Source: Truepera sp. bin119 (lineage in GTDB: Bacteria; Deinococcota; Deinococci; Deinococcales; Trueperaceae). From it: a DNA stretch of 64,000 bases. The notes under the pieces are model-generated. The model saw only the letters and a list, made by a program, of their open reading frames with translations, was not told the origin of the DNA and did not search any database. Below are positions 1 through 5,770 of the stretch, piece after piece. The DNA lies in the NCBI GenBank assembly GCA_002239005.1, contig MPNL01000001.1, forward strand, positions 62,001 through 126,000. The letters run 5' to 3'. Within the stretch, counting starts at the first letter, position 1. The number at the start of each line of letters is the position of its first letter. The position numbers and the translations under genes were made by a program.

Positions 1-77
1 ACCTCGGGCTCGCCCCCCTCCATCACGGCGATGACACTGTTGGTGGTGCCCAGATCGATTCCTATTGCCTTTGCCAT
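1..77 (-). CDS. dnaK: DnaK (Hsp70 chaperone), N-terminal 25 residues
   Basis: The minus strand reads from an ATG at 77 into MAKAIGIDLGTTNSVIAVME, the phosphate-1 loop that opens every DnaK/Hsp70 ATPase domain (IDLGTTNS). The rest of the gene lies to the left of the window. DnaK is the cytosolic ATP-driven folding chaperone that works with DnaJ and GrpE. Recognition is certain from these residues. A strong promoter and a palindrome lie upstream and are listed separately. Confidence 0.95.
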   Translation of the reverse strand, partial: MAKAIGIDLGTTNSVIAVMEGGEPE

Positions 78-168
78 TCGTTAGACTCCTTTACCTGCTC
101 GGGTTGGACAGAACACGCCCCGTCAGGAAATCTGACTGCGACGAGGCGAAGAGTTCTCACCGACTCCA

Positions 169-198
169 AGTATATCAACGATTCAAGTTTATTGTCAA
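169..198 (-). promoter_or_regulatory. dnaK promoter, near-consensus sigma70 type
   Basis: On the minus strand a perfect -35 TTGACA (198-193) is followed after 18 bp by TATACT (174-169). This gives an untranslated leader of roughly 85 nt to the dnaK ATG at 77. The quality of both hexamers suggests high basal expression. No CIRCE (GAGCACTC-N9) or perfect HAIR (CTTGAGT-N7-ACTCAAG) element is visible, although CTTGAAT lies inside the spacer. Confidence 0.75.
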
Positions 199-200
199 CA

Positions 201-220
201 GATATGAGCGTACTCATATC
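201..220. promoter_or_regulatory. Perfect 8-bp inverted repeat directly upstream of dnaK -35
   Basis: GATATGAG-CGTA-CTCATATC is a perfect palindrome with a 4-nt centre, ending 2 bp upstream of the dnaK -35 box. Its size and place suit a transcription factor operator, possibly a heat-shock regulator of the HspR kind, but it does not match the known HAIR consensus. The function is inferred. Confidence 0.5.
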
Positions 221-393
221 AGATTCGGGTACTGGGAGGGTGTCAGGGGGCATACATTGCGGCGAGTTACTGCCCGGTGGCGACGGCAACGGATCCGACC
301 CATCTCGGTCCGCCGCCCGAGGGCGAGGTCTGGGAACCCTAGGAGCAGGCGTGCGAAGTAGGGCCGCTCTCAGACTGGGCGAACAGGAGTGCC

Positions 394-498
394 ATGACCA
401 CCTCCGTGGCCAAGGAAGACCTGGGGATTTTCCTCGATCAGGCTTCAGGGGATCACTTCACTTATAGCACAGTTCCTATACGCGCTCCTGTCAAGTAG
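394..498 (+). CDS. Possible 34-residue small protein
   Basis: An ATG at 394 is preceded by AGGAG at 385-389, a proper Shine-Dalgarno spacing, and opens a 34-codon frame (MTTSVAKEDLGIFLDQASG...) ending at TAG 496-498. The first half looks like an amphipathic, protein-like sequence. I recognise no family. It may be the start of a lost gene, since it sits in an otherwise empty 480-bp gap between dnaK and the ankyrin gene. The ribosome-binding site is the main support. Confidence 0.3.
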   Translation: MTTSVAKEDLGIFLDQASGDHFTYSTVPIRAPVK

Positions 499-556
499 CT
501 GTACTGTGATTCCTAGCCTTCCAACGGGCCGCTCGTTTAGGGTGTAGCATCGACTC

Positions 557-1435
557 ATGACCGACATCCTGGCCCTGGATGACCACGCGAGAAGCCCCGA
601 CCGTGACAGCAGCGTCATGCTCAACCGCCTCCGCCACGTCGGCGTGCTGACACGTCACACCGGATGCCTACTGGTGCTAGTGGTTGTGGGGTTGCTGGCG
701 GGGCAAGCACTCGCCCAGGAGCAGGACTGTGTGGGACCAAACAGCGCATTGTGGGACACCCCAAGGTTTTTCACCGAGGCCACGCTTGCGAAGGTGCAAG
801 CCTGCCTTGCTGCCGGAGCAGACCCCGAGATACGAAACAGGGCCGGGTGGACCCCCCTACACTCAGCAGCGGCGGCGTACGGTTCCGACCCTGCCATTAT
901 CCGGGCGCTAGTTGAGGCCGGGGCCAGACCCGAGGCCCGAGAGATCACCGGCCGCACTGCTCTACACCTAGCAGCCCAGCGCAGCAGAGACCCTGCCATT
1001 ATCCGGGCGCTGGTGGACGCCGGAGCGGAGCTGCAGGCTCAGGACGAGGAAGGTTACACCCCCCTGCATCTGGCAGCCCAATCCAATTCCGACCCGAGTA
1101 TCATCACAGCTTTGCTTGAAGCCGGGGCGAGAATGACCACCCCAGCGGGCGTCACGCCTCTACATCTTGCGGCCTTGAGCAACAGCCTCGCCGTGGTCAG
1201 GGTCCTGCTCGAAGCCGGGGCGAGGGTAGATGCTAGGGCCGCCGATGGGACCACCCCCCTTCATTGGGCCGCAAGCGGCGGCAGCGCCGTTGTGATAGAG
1301 GCCCTATTAGATGCCGGGGCGTTCGGGGCCATTCGCGACGAGGACGGAAACACACCGTGGGATTATGCGAAGCCGCGCGGCGACCTCAGAGGGAAAGACG
1401 TGTACTGGCGACTGAACGAGGCCCGCTTCAGGTGA
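557..1435 (+). CDS. Secreted ankyrin-repeat protein
   Basis: This 292-residue protein has a Sec signal (hydrophobic LVLVVVGLLAG then ALA-Q cleavage) around residues 34-54. The signal starts more naturally at the ATG at 617 than at 557, which would add 20 charged residues. After a short Cys-containing head it carries about six ankyrin repeats with the usual TPLHxAA...A..LL.AGA pattern, and ends in a conserved tail VYWRLNEARFR. Ankyrin repeats mediate protein-protein contacts, so a periplasmic or exported binding role is likely. No enzymatic domain is visible. A paralogue lies at 20826-22172 and a decayed tail follows at 1474-1553. The start choice is unsure because neither ATG has a good Shine-Dalgarno. 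Confidence 0.85.
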   Translation: MTDILALDDHARSPDRDSSVMLNRLRHVGVLTRHTGCLLVLVVVGLLAGQALAQEQDCVGPNSALWDTPRFFTEATLAKVQACLAAGADPEIRNRAGWTPLHSAAAAYGSDPAIIRALVEAGARPEAREITGRTALHLAAQRSRDPAIIRALVDAGAELQAQDEEGYTPLHLAAQSNSDPSIITALLEAGARMTTPAGVTPLHLAALSNSLAVVRVLLEAGARVDARAADGTTPLHWAASGGSAVVIEALLDAGAFGAIRDEDGNTPWDYAKPRGDLRGKDVYWRLNEARFR

Positions 1436-1473
1436 GCCGAGATAAAGCGAGGCTCTGAGAGCGCCGCGACGGC

Positions 1474-1553
1474 CTTTGAGCGAGCCACTCTGGCTCTGAG
1501 GCATCAGAGGCACAGACGCCTACTGGAGACTAAACGAGGGGCGTTTCGAGTAG
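1474..1553 (+). pseudogene. Decayed C-terminal tail of an ankyrin paralogue
   Basis: Just after the ankyrin gene, FERATLALR (1474-1500) and GTDAYWRLNEGRFE followed by TAG (1509-1553) can be read in two different frames separated by a 7-nt insertion (1501-1507). Joined, they align with the tail of the second ankyrin protein (ARDNLALKGTKVYWRLNDARFE). This is therefore the last fragment of a tandem third copy, broken by a frameshift and missing its repeats. The match is read directly from the sequence. Confidence 0.75.
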
Positions 1554-1931
1554 GAAAATCGGCCCCTATTCCCCATAAAGACTATATACAGGACGTGTCC
1601 CGTGAAGGTTTTACCCTCCTAGCAGGCCTCTTGGTTCACCGGGAGATGATGGAGGGAGAGGAGGTGACCCAATTCTCGGTTTATCGCCGCTAGGATGAAC
1701 CTAGCAGTGCCGTCATGGGTGATGTATGTTTGGCTGCTCCACGTGGTTGCCGAATGGCGCAGGCGAGTGACCGGATCATTACAACAGTTTCTTGTACTCC
1801 AACCGCACATGAAGCGATCAATTACCAAACACGTAAACATTGACGTAAAGGTACGGCGAGTCGTAATCCCATGTCGGGTCGTACAGTCCTACCGAGTGCA
1901 AGCGAGCAGCAGACCTCCAAGCGACGGTGGT
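1554..1931. other. Intergenic, no recognisable gene
   Basis: About 380 bp of lower-GC sequence. Open frames exist on both strands, but their translations show no family features, no good ribosome-binding site, and they overlap each other. The only structure I see is one copy of an imperfect direct repeat at its left edge. Confidence 0.5.
1560..1578 (+). repeat. Imperfect direct repeat, copy 1 (partner 2511-2530)
   Basis: CGGCCCCTATTCCCCATAA here matches CGGCCCCCAATTCCCCATAA at 2511-2530 with one substitution and one indel. The two copies bracket a lower-GC segment containing the frameshifted membrane-protein gene, as the ends of a small inserted segment would. Confidence 0.45.
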
Positions 1932-2481
1932 TCAGGGGTTAGAAGTCGCATGCCACTCAAGGTCCTTAATCAACCACTTCAGCATCTCCAATTCCCCCAG
2001 AGATGATGTCTCATTGCCAACGCTTTTGCGTATTGCGAGCAAAAATCCACCAAAGACCTTCATCCCCTGAATACCTGCTTCTTTTTTGTCAGATGCCCCC
2101 GCTGGATCGTACTTGTAGAAGAACTGCATCAGCTTGTTATACGCCCTAACAACTTCATCACTTGCAAAAAGTGACAACTTGAAGGCTGTCCATCAATAGC
2201 TTGCTGACTGCATTTTCGCTGACGCTTCTCGTTAGCTCTTCTGAGGTTGCTCCTGGGACAAGCAAAAGGATGAATGGATTGGGAATCTCATTGTAGATTT
2301 CAAGTTGGTAGTCGCGTACCTCTTGCTCAAGCCGCTCAGCCCTTCTTTGAGACGTCTCGAAGCGACTCTTGACAAACCACCCAACGATCCCCCCAATGCC
2401 TGAAAACACAAGGACCAAAAGGGGAACCGCGGCAGTGCCAATAAGGTTGATCCACTCGGGGGTTAGTCCGTTGTCTGACAT
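1932..2481 (-). pseudogene. Small membrane-anchored coiled-coil protein, split by a frameshift
   Basis: The minus strand first encodes an N-terminal part (2481-2158): MSDNGLTPEW, a transmembrane helix (AAVPLLVLVFSGIGGIVGWF), then a charged coiled-coil-like stretch and a helical domain ending ...KLLMDSLQV. A second frame (1932 to about 2177) continues without loss as SLFASDEVVRAYNKLMQFFYKYD through ...LKWLIKDLE. Removing one base near 2165-2172 joins them into one protein of about 180 residues, so the gene carries a single-base frameshift or sequence error. The topology is one N-terminal anchor with a cytosolic domain. I recognise no named family beyond a recurrent hypothetical protein type. 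Confidence 0.65.
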
Positions 2482-2510
2482 AAGCCTTATCCTCCGTACG
2501 AGCCGTTATT

Positions 2511-2530
2511 CGGCCCCCAATTCCCCATAA
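2511..2530 (+). repeat. Imperfect direct repeat, copy 2 (partner 1560-1578)
   Basis: See the first copy at 1560-1578. It lies just upstream of the start of the minus-strand membrane-protein gene. Confidence 0.45.
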
Positions 2531-2666
2531 CCCCTATTATCGGAAATGAACGTTGCGCTCCCCCTGGTGCAAGAGAACCTTGTGACAAATCAGGAGACAA
2601 GCAAGGTTGCAGGGGGAGCCGATTCAGATAGGGCTAGCCGCGATGCCTTTAATGGAGTTCAGTCTA

Positions 2667-2981
2667 TCAACTGGCAGGGGTGAGCACCACCACCGAGCTT
2701 CCCGAAGTAGTCCACAGATAGAAAAACGAATCGGCCTTGCGTTTGAGGCCAAGACCATCTGACAACTTATAAAGCGGAGGTCCGCCGCGCATTGTGCGAA
2801 GCGCCAACCGGTCTGCCATGCCAAGCCGGCTCGACCGTTCGATGATCCAGACCGTTGGGGCTGATCCTGAGATGTTATCGAGCTGAAACTCGCCCTCCCC
2901 GATGGTTCCACCGACATCGGCTACCAGGTCGGCTAGTTCGGCCGGGTCGGGACCGACTATGATTTCTACGGTGTCCGCCAT
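2667..2981 (-). CDS. Hypothetical protein, 104 residues
   Basis: The ATG at 2981 shares one base with the TAA of the upstream frame (TAATG), a translational-coupling junction. This suggests it was the second gene of an operon before the transposase-like sequence arrived. The protein begins MADTVEIIVGPDPAELADLV and has mixed alpha/beta character with no signal peptide, membrane segment or recognised motif. Its reading is intact. I cannot assign a function. Confidence 0.55.
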   Translation of the reverse strand: MADTVEIIVGPDPAELADLVADVGGTIGEGEFQLDNISGSAPTVWIIERSSRLGMADRLALRTMRGGPPLYKLSDGLGLKRKADSFFYLWTTSGSSVVVLTPAS

Positions 2982-3217
2982 TACTGCACCTTACGAAGTG
3001 GGGCCGAGCCAACAAGCTTGATGGCCGCGGCAACGTCCCGCCCAAGGCGACCGCTGGCGCGGTAAGCGGGGTTGGCAAGGAACCGGAAGCCGCGCCCGCG
3101 TCGGCCTTTGACCCGACGCGCCCCGAAGAAGCTTTCATCGACCTCGACGACACCGAACAGAGGGCGTCGCGCTTCGCAGTCAAGCAGAATGCGTTCTTGA
3201 ATATCCCGAGGCAGTCT
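2981..3217 (-). pseudogene. IS1595-type transposase remnant fused in frame to another gene's C-terminus
   Basis: One open minus-strand frame contains FGVVEVDESFFGARRVKG then RRGRG (about 3091-3162). This is the signature around the first catalytic Asp of IS1595/IS1016-family DDE transposases (typical form VEVDESYFGxRRxxGKRGRG). Upstream, ERILLDCEARRPL fits the preceding transposase segment. Downstream the family sequence stops abruptly and the frame runs on as FRFLANPAYRASGRLG... to the TAA at 2983-2981, which overlaps the next gene. There is no start codon and no later catalytic residues, so it is a dead fragment. The junction looks like a deletion or insertion scar. Confidence 0.7.
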
Positions 3218-3470
3218 TATTGGACCAATCTCCTGCGGACCGCTTCCTCAAGATGATTTGACACGCGGTTCCAATTGCCTCTTCTGGACTACGATAGATC
3301 CCATACTCATCAAAGCCTACGATCCTGTATCCCCCTTGCCCCCTGTCTGCGGAAATAGTTATTGAGCCGTCCTTGGATGTCACCTTCGTGGTGCAGTCAC
3401 CGGATACGCTCACGGAGAACTCTTCATCGTTATAGGTGTATTCGAATACGTGCTCGGATTCCTCGGCCAT
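3180..3470 (-). CDS. Hypothetical protein, probably 3'-truncated
   Basis: The frame starts at an ATG at 3470, with TATGCT five bases upstream as a possible leaderless -10. It encodes MAEESEHVFEYTYNDEEFSV, an acidic beta-rich domain to about residue 75. The last 20 residues run into the transposase remnant in another frame and look non-native, so the original C-terminus was probably lost when the IS-like segment inserted. No family is recognised. Confidence 0.45.
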   Translation of the reverse strand: MAEESEHVFEYTYNDEEFSVSVSGDCTTKVTSKDGSITISADRGQGGYRIVGFDEYGIYRSPEEAIGTACQIILRKRSAGDWSNKTASGYSRTHSA

Positions 3471-3581
3471 ATCAGAGCATACCCCCTATTTCTCCGGGAT
3501 CCCCTTGATTTCTGTATAGACCGATCCTCTCAGAGCCCCATTAAGGCCCTTCGAAGTTTCTCCGAAGGTTTTGGGTCGCCC

Positions 3582-3686
3582 CTACCGGGGTGAGGCGGTG
3601 CGAGTGCGAGCGAGGACGTCCGCTACCAGCTCGCCCCATGCTTCCTCTGAGGTGGTGAGCTTGCGTCTGTTCTCAGCCGCAGGGCC
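3582..3686 (-). pseudogene. Short coding-like fragment, C-terminal tail of a lost gene
   Basis: Between an in-frame stop at 3687 and TAG at 3584-3582 the minus strand reads ENRRKLTTSEEAWGELVADV then LARTRTASPR. The sequence is strongly protein-like and helical, but it lacks a start codon. It is most simply the tail of a deleted gene. The parent family is not recognisable from 30 residues. Confidence 0.35.
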
Positions 3687-3809
3687 TTAGCTGGCCAGCA
3701 CACCTGTCTTAGGAGCGGCTTATGGGGGCGATTCGACCCGGCAACCGAGCCGATTCAGCCCTCGTTTGCACGGGTTCGGGACGATTCGAGGGGATCGGGG
3801 TGGAACCCC

Positions 3810-3838
3810 TTGACGAATAGTGCATATCAGGGTAGAAT
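3810..3838 (+). promoter_or_regulatory. Consensus-like promoter feeding directly into a terminator
   Basis: TTGACG (3810-3815), 17-bp spacer, TAGAAT (3833-3838) is a very good sigma70-type promoter on the plus strand. The predicted start, near 3845, lies only a few bases before a rho-independent terminator (3850-3878), so the expected product is an RNA of about 30-35 nt. No plus-strand gene follows; the next gene is convergent. Confidence 0.55.
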
Positions 3839-3849
3839 GGGTTTTATTG

Positions 3850-3878
3850 GTGCTCTTCCTGAAGGGCACTATTTTTTA
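3850..3878 (+). terminator. Rho-independent terminator
   Basis: GTGCTCTTC-CT-GAAGGGCAC forms a 9-bp stem with one G-U pair and a tight loop. It is followed by TATTTTTT, a classic intrinsic terminator in the plus direction. On the minus strand the trailing sequence is not T-rich, so it would not serve the neighbouring minus-strand gene well. Confidence 0.75.
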
Positions 3879-3887
3879 TCTCTCCAG

Positions 3888-4550
3888 TCACCCTCTCCTA
3901 AGGCGTCTCCGGAGCACCTGCGCAACGACCAGATTTCCCAGTAGCAGTGCGACCGAGACACCGAAGAGCCAGGGGTCTAGCCTGAGGCCACCGAAGCGGA
4001 AGCCGCCCTCGATCGAGGTGCCGGCAAGTACCCCGGCCACCATCCCCGGCAGGCCGCCGATCGCGGTCGCGATAAAGAAGGCCGGGAAGGAGATGCGTAG
4101 AGCGCCGGAGGCGTAGTTCACCAGGTCACCGGGCACCGACACCAGTCTGGCGACGAGCACCGTCTCGAACGCCCTCGACCGCAGGTTATCGAGGAGGGCT
4201 GTGCCCCTCTGGGAGGAACCTCTGAGCCGCAGAAACCGCGCCAGCAGGTAGGCTAGTGAGGCCGAGGCCAAGGTCGCGGTCAGCGCGTAGGCCAAGCCCC
4301 AGCCGAGGTCGAACAGGAAGCCGGTGAAGACCGTAAGGATAGTCATCGGCAAGAGTAGTAGCGGCCGGAGCAGGTAGATGCCGACCAGCCAGAGCCAGCC
4401 CAGGGGGTGGGTGGCGATCGCCTGGAGCCAGCCCTCGAGTTGTGCCCCGGCGCTCCCCTCGCGGGCGCGCGTGACGAGCCAGAACGCGACCAGGCCCGCG
4501 CCCCACAGGGCCAGTACGCCGAAGCGCGACCAGCGGCGCGACCGCTTCAT
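3888..4550 (-). CDS. TVP38/TMEM64 (DedA-like, VTT-domain) membrane protein
   Basis: A 220-residue polytopic inner-membrane protein. There is an N-terminal helix (FGVLALWGAGLVAFWLV), a loop, paired hydrophobic hairpins (WLWLVGIYLLRPLLLLPMTILTVFTGFLF and GLAYALTATLASASLAYLLA), the family-typical segment VARLVSVPGDLVNYASGALRI near residues 132-152, and two final helices. Length and layout match the SNARE-associated/VTT superfamily, implicated in lipid scrambling or ion-coupled transport. The ATG at 4550 follows a GGGGG tract acting as ribosome-binding site. It is convergent with the short promoter-terminator unit to its left and divergent from mobA. The substrate is unknown. Confidence 0.85.
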   Translation of the reverse strand: MKRSRRWSRFGVLALWGAGLVAFWLVTRAREGSAGAQLEGWLQAIATHPLGWLWLVGIYLLRPLLLLPMTILTVFTGFLFDLGWGLAYALTATLASASLAYLLARFLRLRGSSQRGTALLDNLRSRAFETVLVARLVSVPGDLVNYASGALRISFPAFFIATAIGGLPGMVAGVLAGTSIEGGFRFGGLRLDPWLFGVSVALLLGNLVVAQVLRRRLRRG

Positions 4551-4764
4551 CCGCCCCCCACTTCAGGCGGGAACCGACCGGCCCACGAGTGCCTAGGCAT
4601 CTCTGAACGATACACTCCCCCCGACGCCGGGGGTCTCGAGTGTCCGGCGGCTGCCGGTGAGCGGGGTGGCCTGCGACCACGATTCAGATCGGCCCCACCC
4701 TCGCGCCCTGACGTCCGAGCCACGGCCGACCCCACGATGCCCCCGGCGACCATAGAATTGGAGT

Positions 4765-5343
4765 GTGACCCGAAGCGACAACGAACCGTTCAGCGGCGCG
4801 GTGCTGGCGGGAGGGCGTTCGGAGCGCTTCGGCAGCGATAAAGCGCTTGCCCGCCACCGGGGGCGCGCCCTGCTGCTGCGGGTGCTCGACAGCCTGACCG
4901 AGGCCGGCGAGCGCTTCGTCGTCTCCAACCGCCCCCGGCCGCTCGCGGGCGTCCCGACCCGGCCCGACCTCCTCACCACCGGCGGCGCATTGGCGGGCCT
5001 GCATAGTGCCCTCGTCCACGCCAAGCACCCCTGGGTGGCGGTCGCCGCCTGCGACCTGCCCAACCTGAACCCTGCCTTCTGGCGACTCCTATGGGGCTAC
5101 CGACATGGCTGGCAAGCGGTGGTCGTGCGCCATGAGGACAGCAGGCTCGAACCGCTCGCGGCCCTCTATCACAGGAGCGCATTGCCGACCGTCATGTCGG
5201 GACTGCAAAGCGGCAAGTACGCCCTCCACAGCCTGATCGACAGCCTCGAGACCTGTCTCGTCCCCGCGCAGCAGATCCCCTCGGAGGAGGTCTTGCAGAA
5301 CATCAACCACCCCAAGGATCTGCCCGGTCCCGAAGGGTCCTGA
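4765..5343 (+). CDS. mobA: Molybdenum cofactor guanylyltransferase, MobA-like
   Basis: The 192-residue protein opens with the nucleotidyltransferase loop AVLAGGRSERFGSDKAL (residues 12-28), the MobA/MobA-like NTP-transfer signature. It then has a Rossmann-like core with AACDLPNLNPAFW as the metal-binding DxP region and ends with INHPKDL, typical of the family (INTPxDL). MobA adds GMP to Mo-molybdopterin to give the bis-MGD cofactor. Some relatives make the CMP form, which suits xanthine dehydrogenases, so MocA-type specificity is possible given xdhAB at 27185. The GTG start at 4765 has TAGAAT at 4753-4758, six bases upstream, suggesting leaderless transcription. Confidence 0.85.
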   Translation: MTRSDNEPFSGAVLAGGRSERFGSDKALARHRGRALLLRVLDSLTEAGERFVVSNRPRPLAGVPTRPDLLTTGGALAGLHSALVHAKHPWVAVAACDLPNLNPAFWRLLWGYRHGWQAVVVRHEDSRLEPLAALYHRSALPTVMSGLQSGKYALHSLIDSLETCLVPAQQIPSEEVLQNINHPKDLPGPEGS

Positions 5344-5649
5344 GCAGTCGCGCGGCTCCCCACTCCGAGTGAAGTGGCGTTCTGAGGTACCCATGGGCCA
5401 GAGCCCGCCTCCCAGAGGCCACTTTCCAGGCACGCCTCCTTGTTCCGGGCGCGTGACCGACCTGCAACCCTCCCGGGTGCACCAGCCGTGTAACTTCACG
5501 ACCTCAGGCACAGCCTTGCCACCGCCGGTCGGTGAGGGTCCCCCGACAGCTGTGAGGTGTACACTGCCCGGTACATAATTTCGTCCCCCTGTGGCCGGCA
5601 ACATGACCTCCAACCAGTCAAGGGAGACTCGCGGCACGAAGATGAATAG
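5344..5649. other. Intergenic region before the defence island
   Basis: About 300 bp with no supportable gene. A long minus-strand open frame that crosses it is the antisense shadow of the downstream ATPase gene. I see no terminator or convincing promoter. The right end runs into the hsdM scar. Confidence 0.5.
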
Positions 5650-5770
5650 AGAGAGGCAGAGGATGACGAGCCGCTCGAGGGGAAGCTGACGCGGCTTGTC
5701 GGCAGGAGCAGCAAGAGATGCGGCGACCGCCGACAACCTGAGCGTCTTGAGGGTCGGAGGCCGACGATGA
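5650..5770 (+). pseudogene. hsdM: C-terminal scar of hsdM (type I methyltransferase), frameshifted
   Basis: Reading across three frames gives REAEDDEPLEGKLTRL (5650-5697), then RQEQQEM, then DAATADNLSVLRVGGRR with TGA at 5768-5770. Together they follow the usual end of HsdM proteins (EAEDDGEPFEEKMARL...REQ...LDAAIxxNLxxLG). The TGA overlaps the ATG of the next gene as ATGA, the intact operon junction expected between hsdM and its neighbour. The rest of hsdM, some 450 codons, is absent from the window. This identification rests on my recollection of HsdM C-termini. Confidence 0.7.

Noticed and set aside
1695-2006. Plus-strand 103-codon frame (MNLAVPSWVMYVWLLHVVAE...)
   Set aside because: No ribosome-binding site, overlaps the 3' end of the frameshifted membrane gene on the opposite strand, and composition after residue 60 is not protein-like.
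3541-3810. Possible structured RNA (tmRNA-, RNase P- or tRNA-like) in the debris region
   Set aside because: Motifs such as GGTTCG and small hairpins occur, but no cloverleaf, no tmRNA ends and no conserved RNase P core could be fitted.
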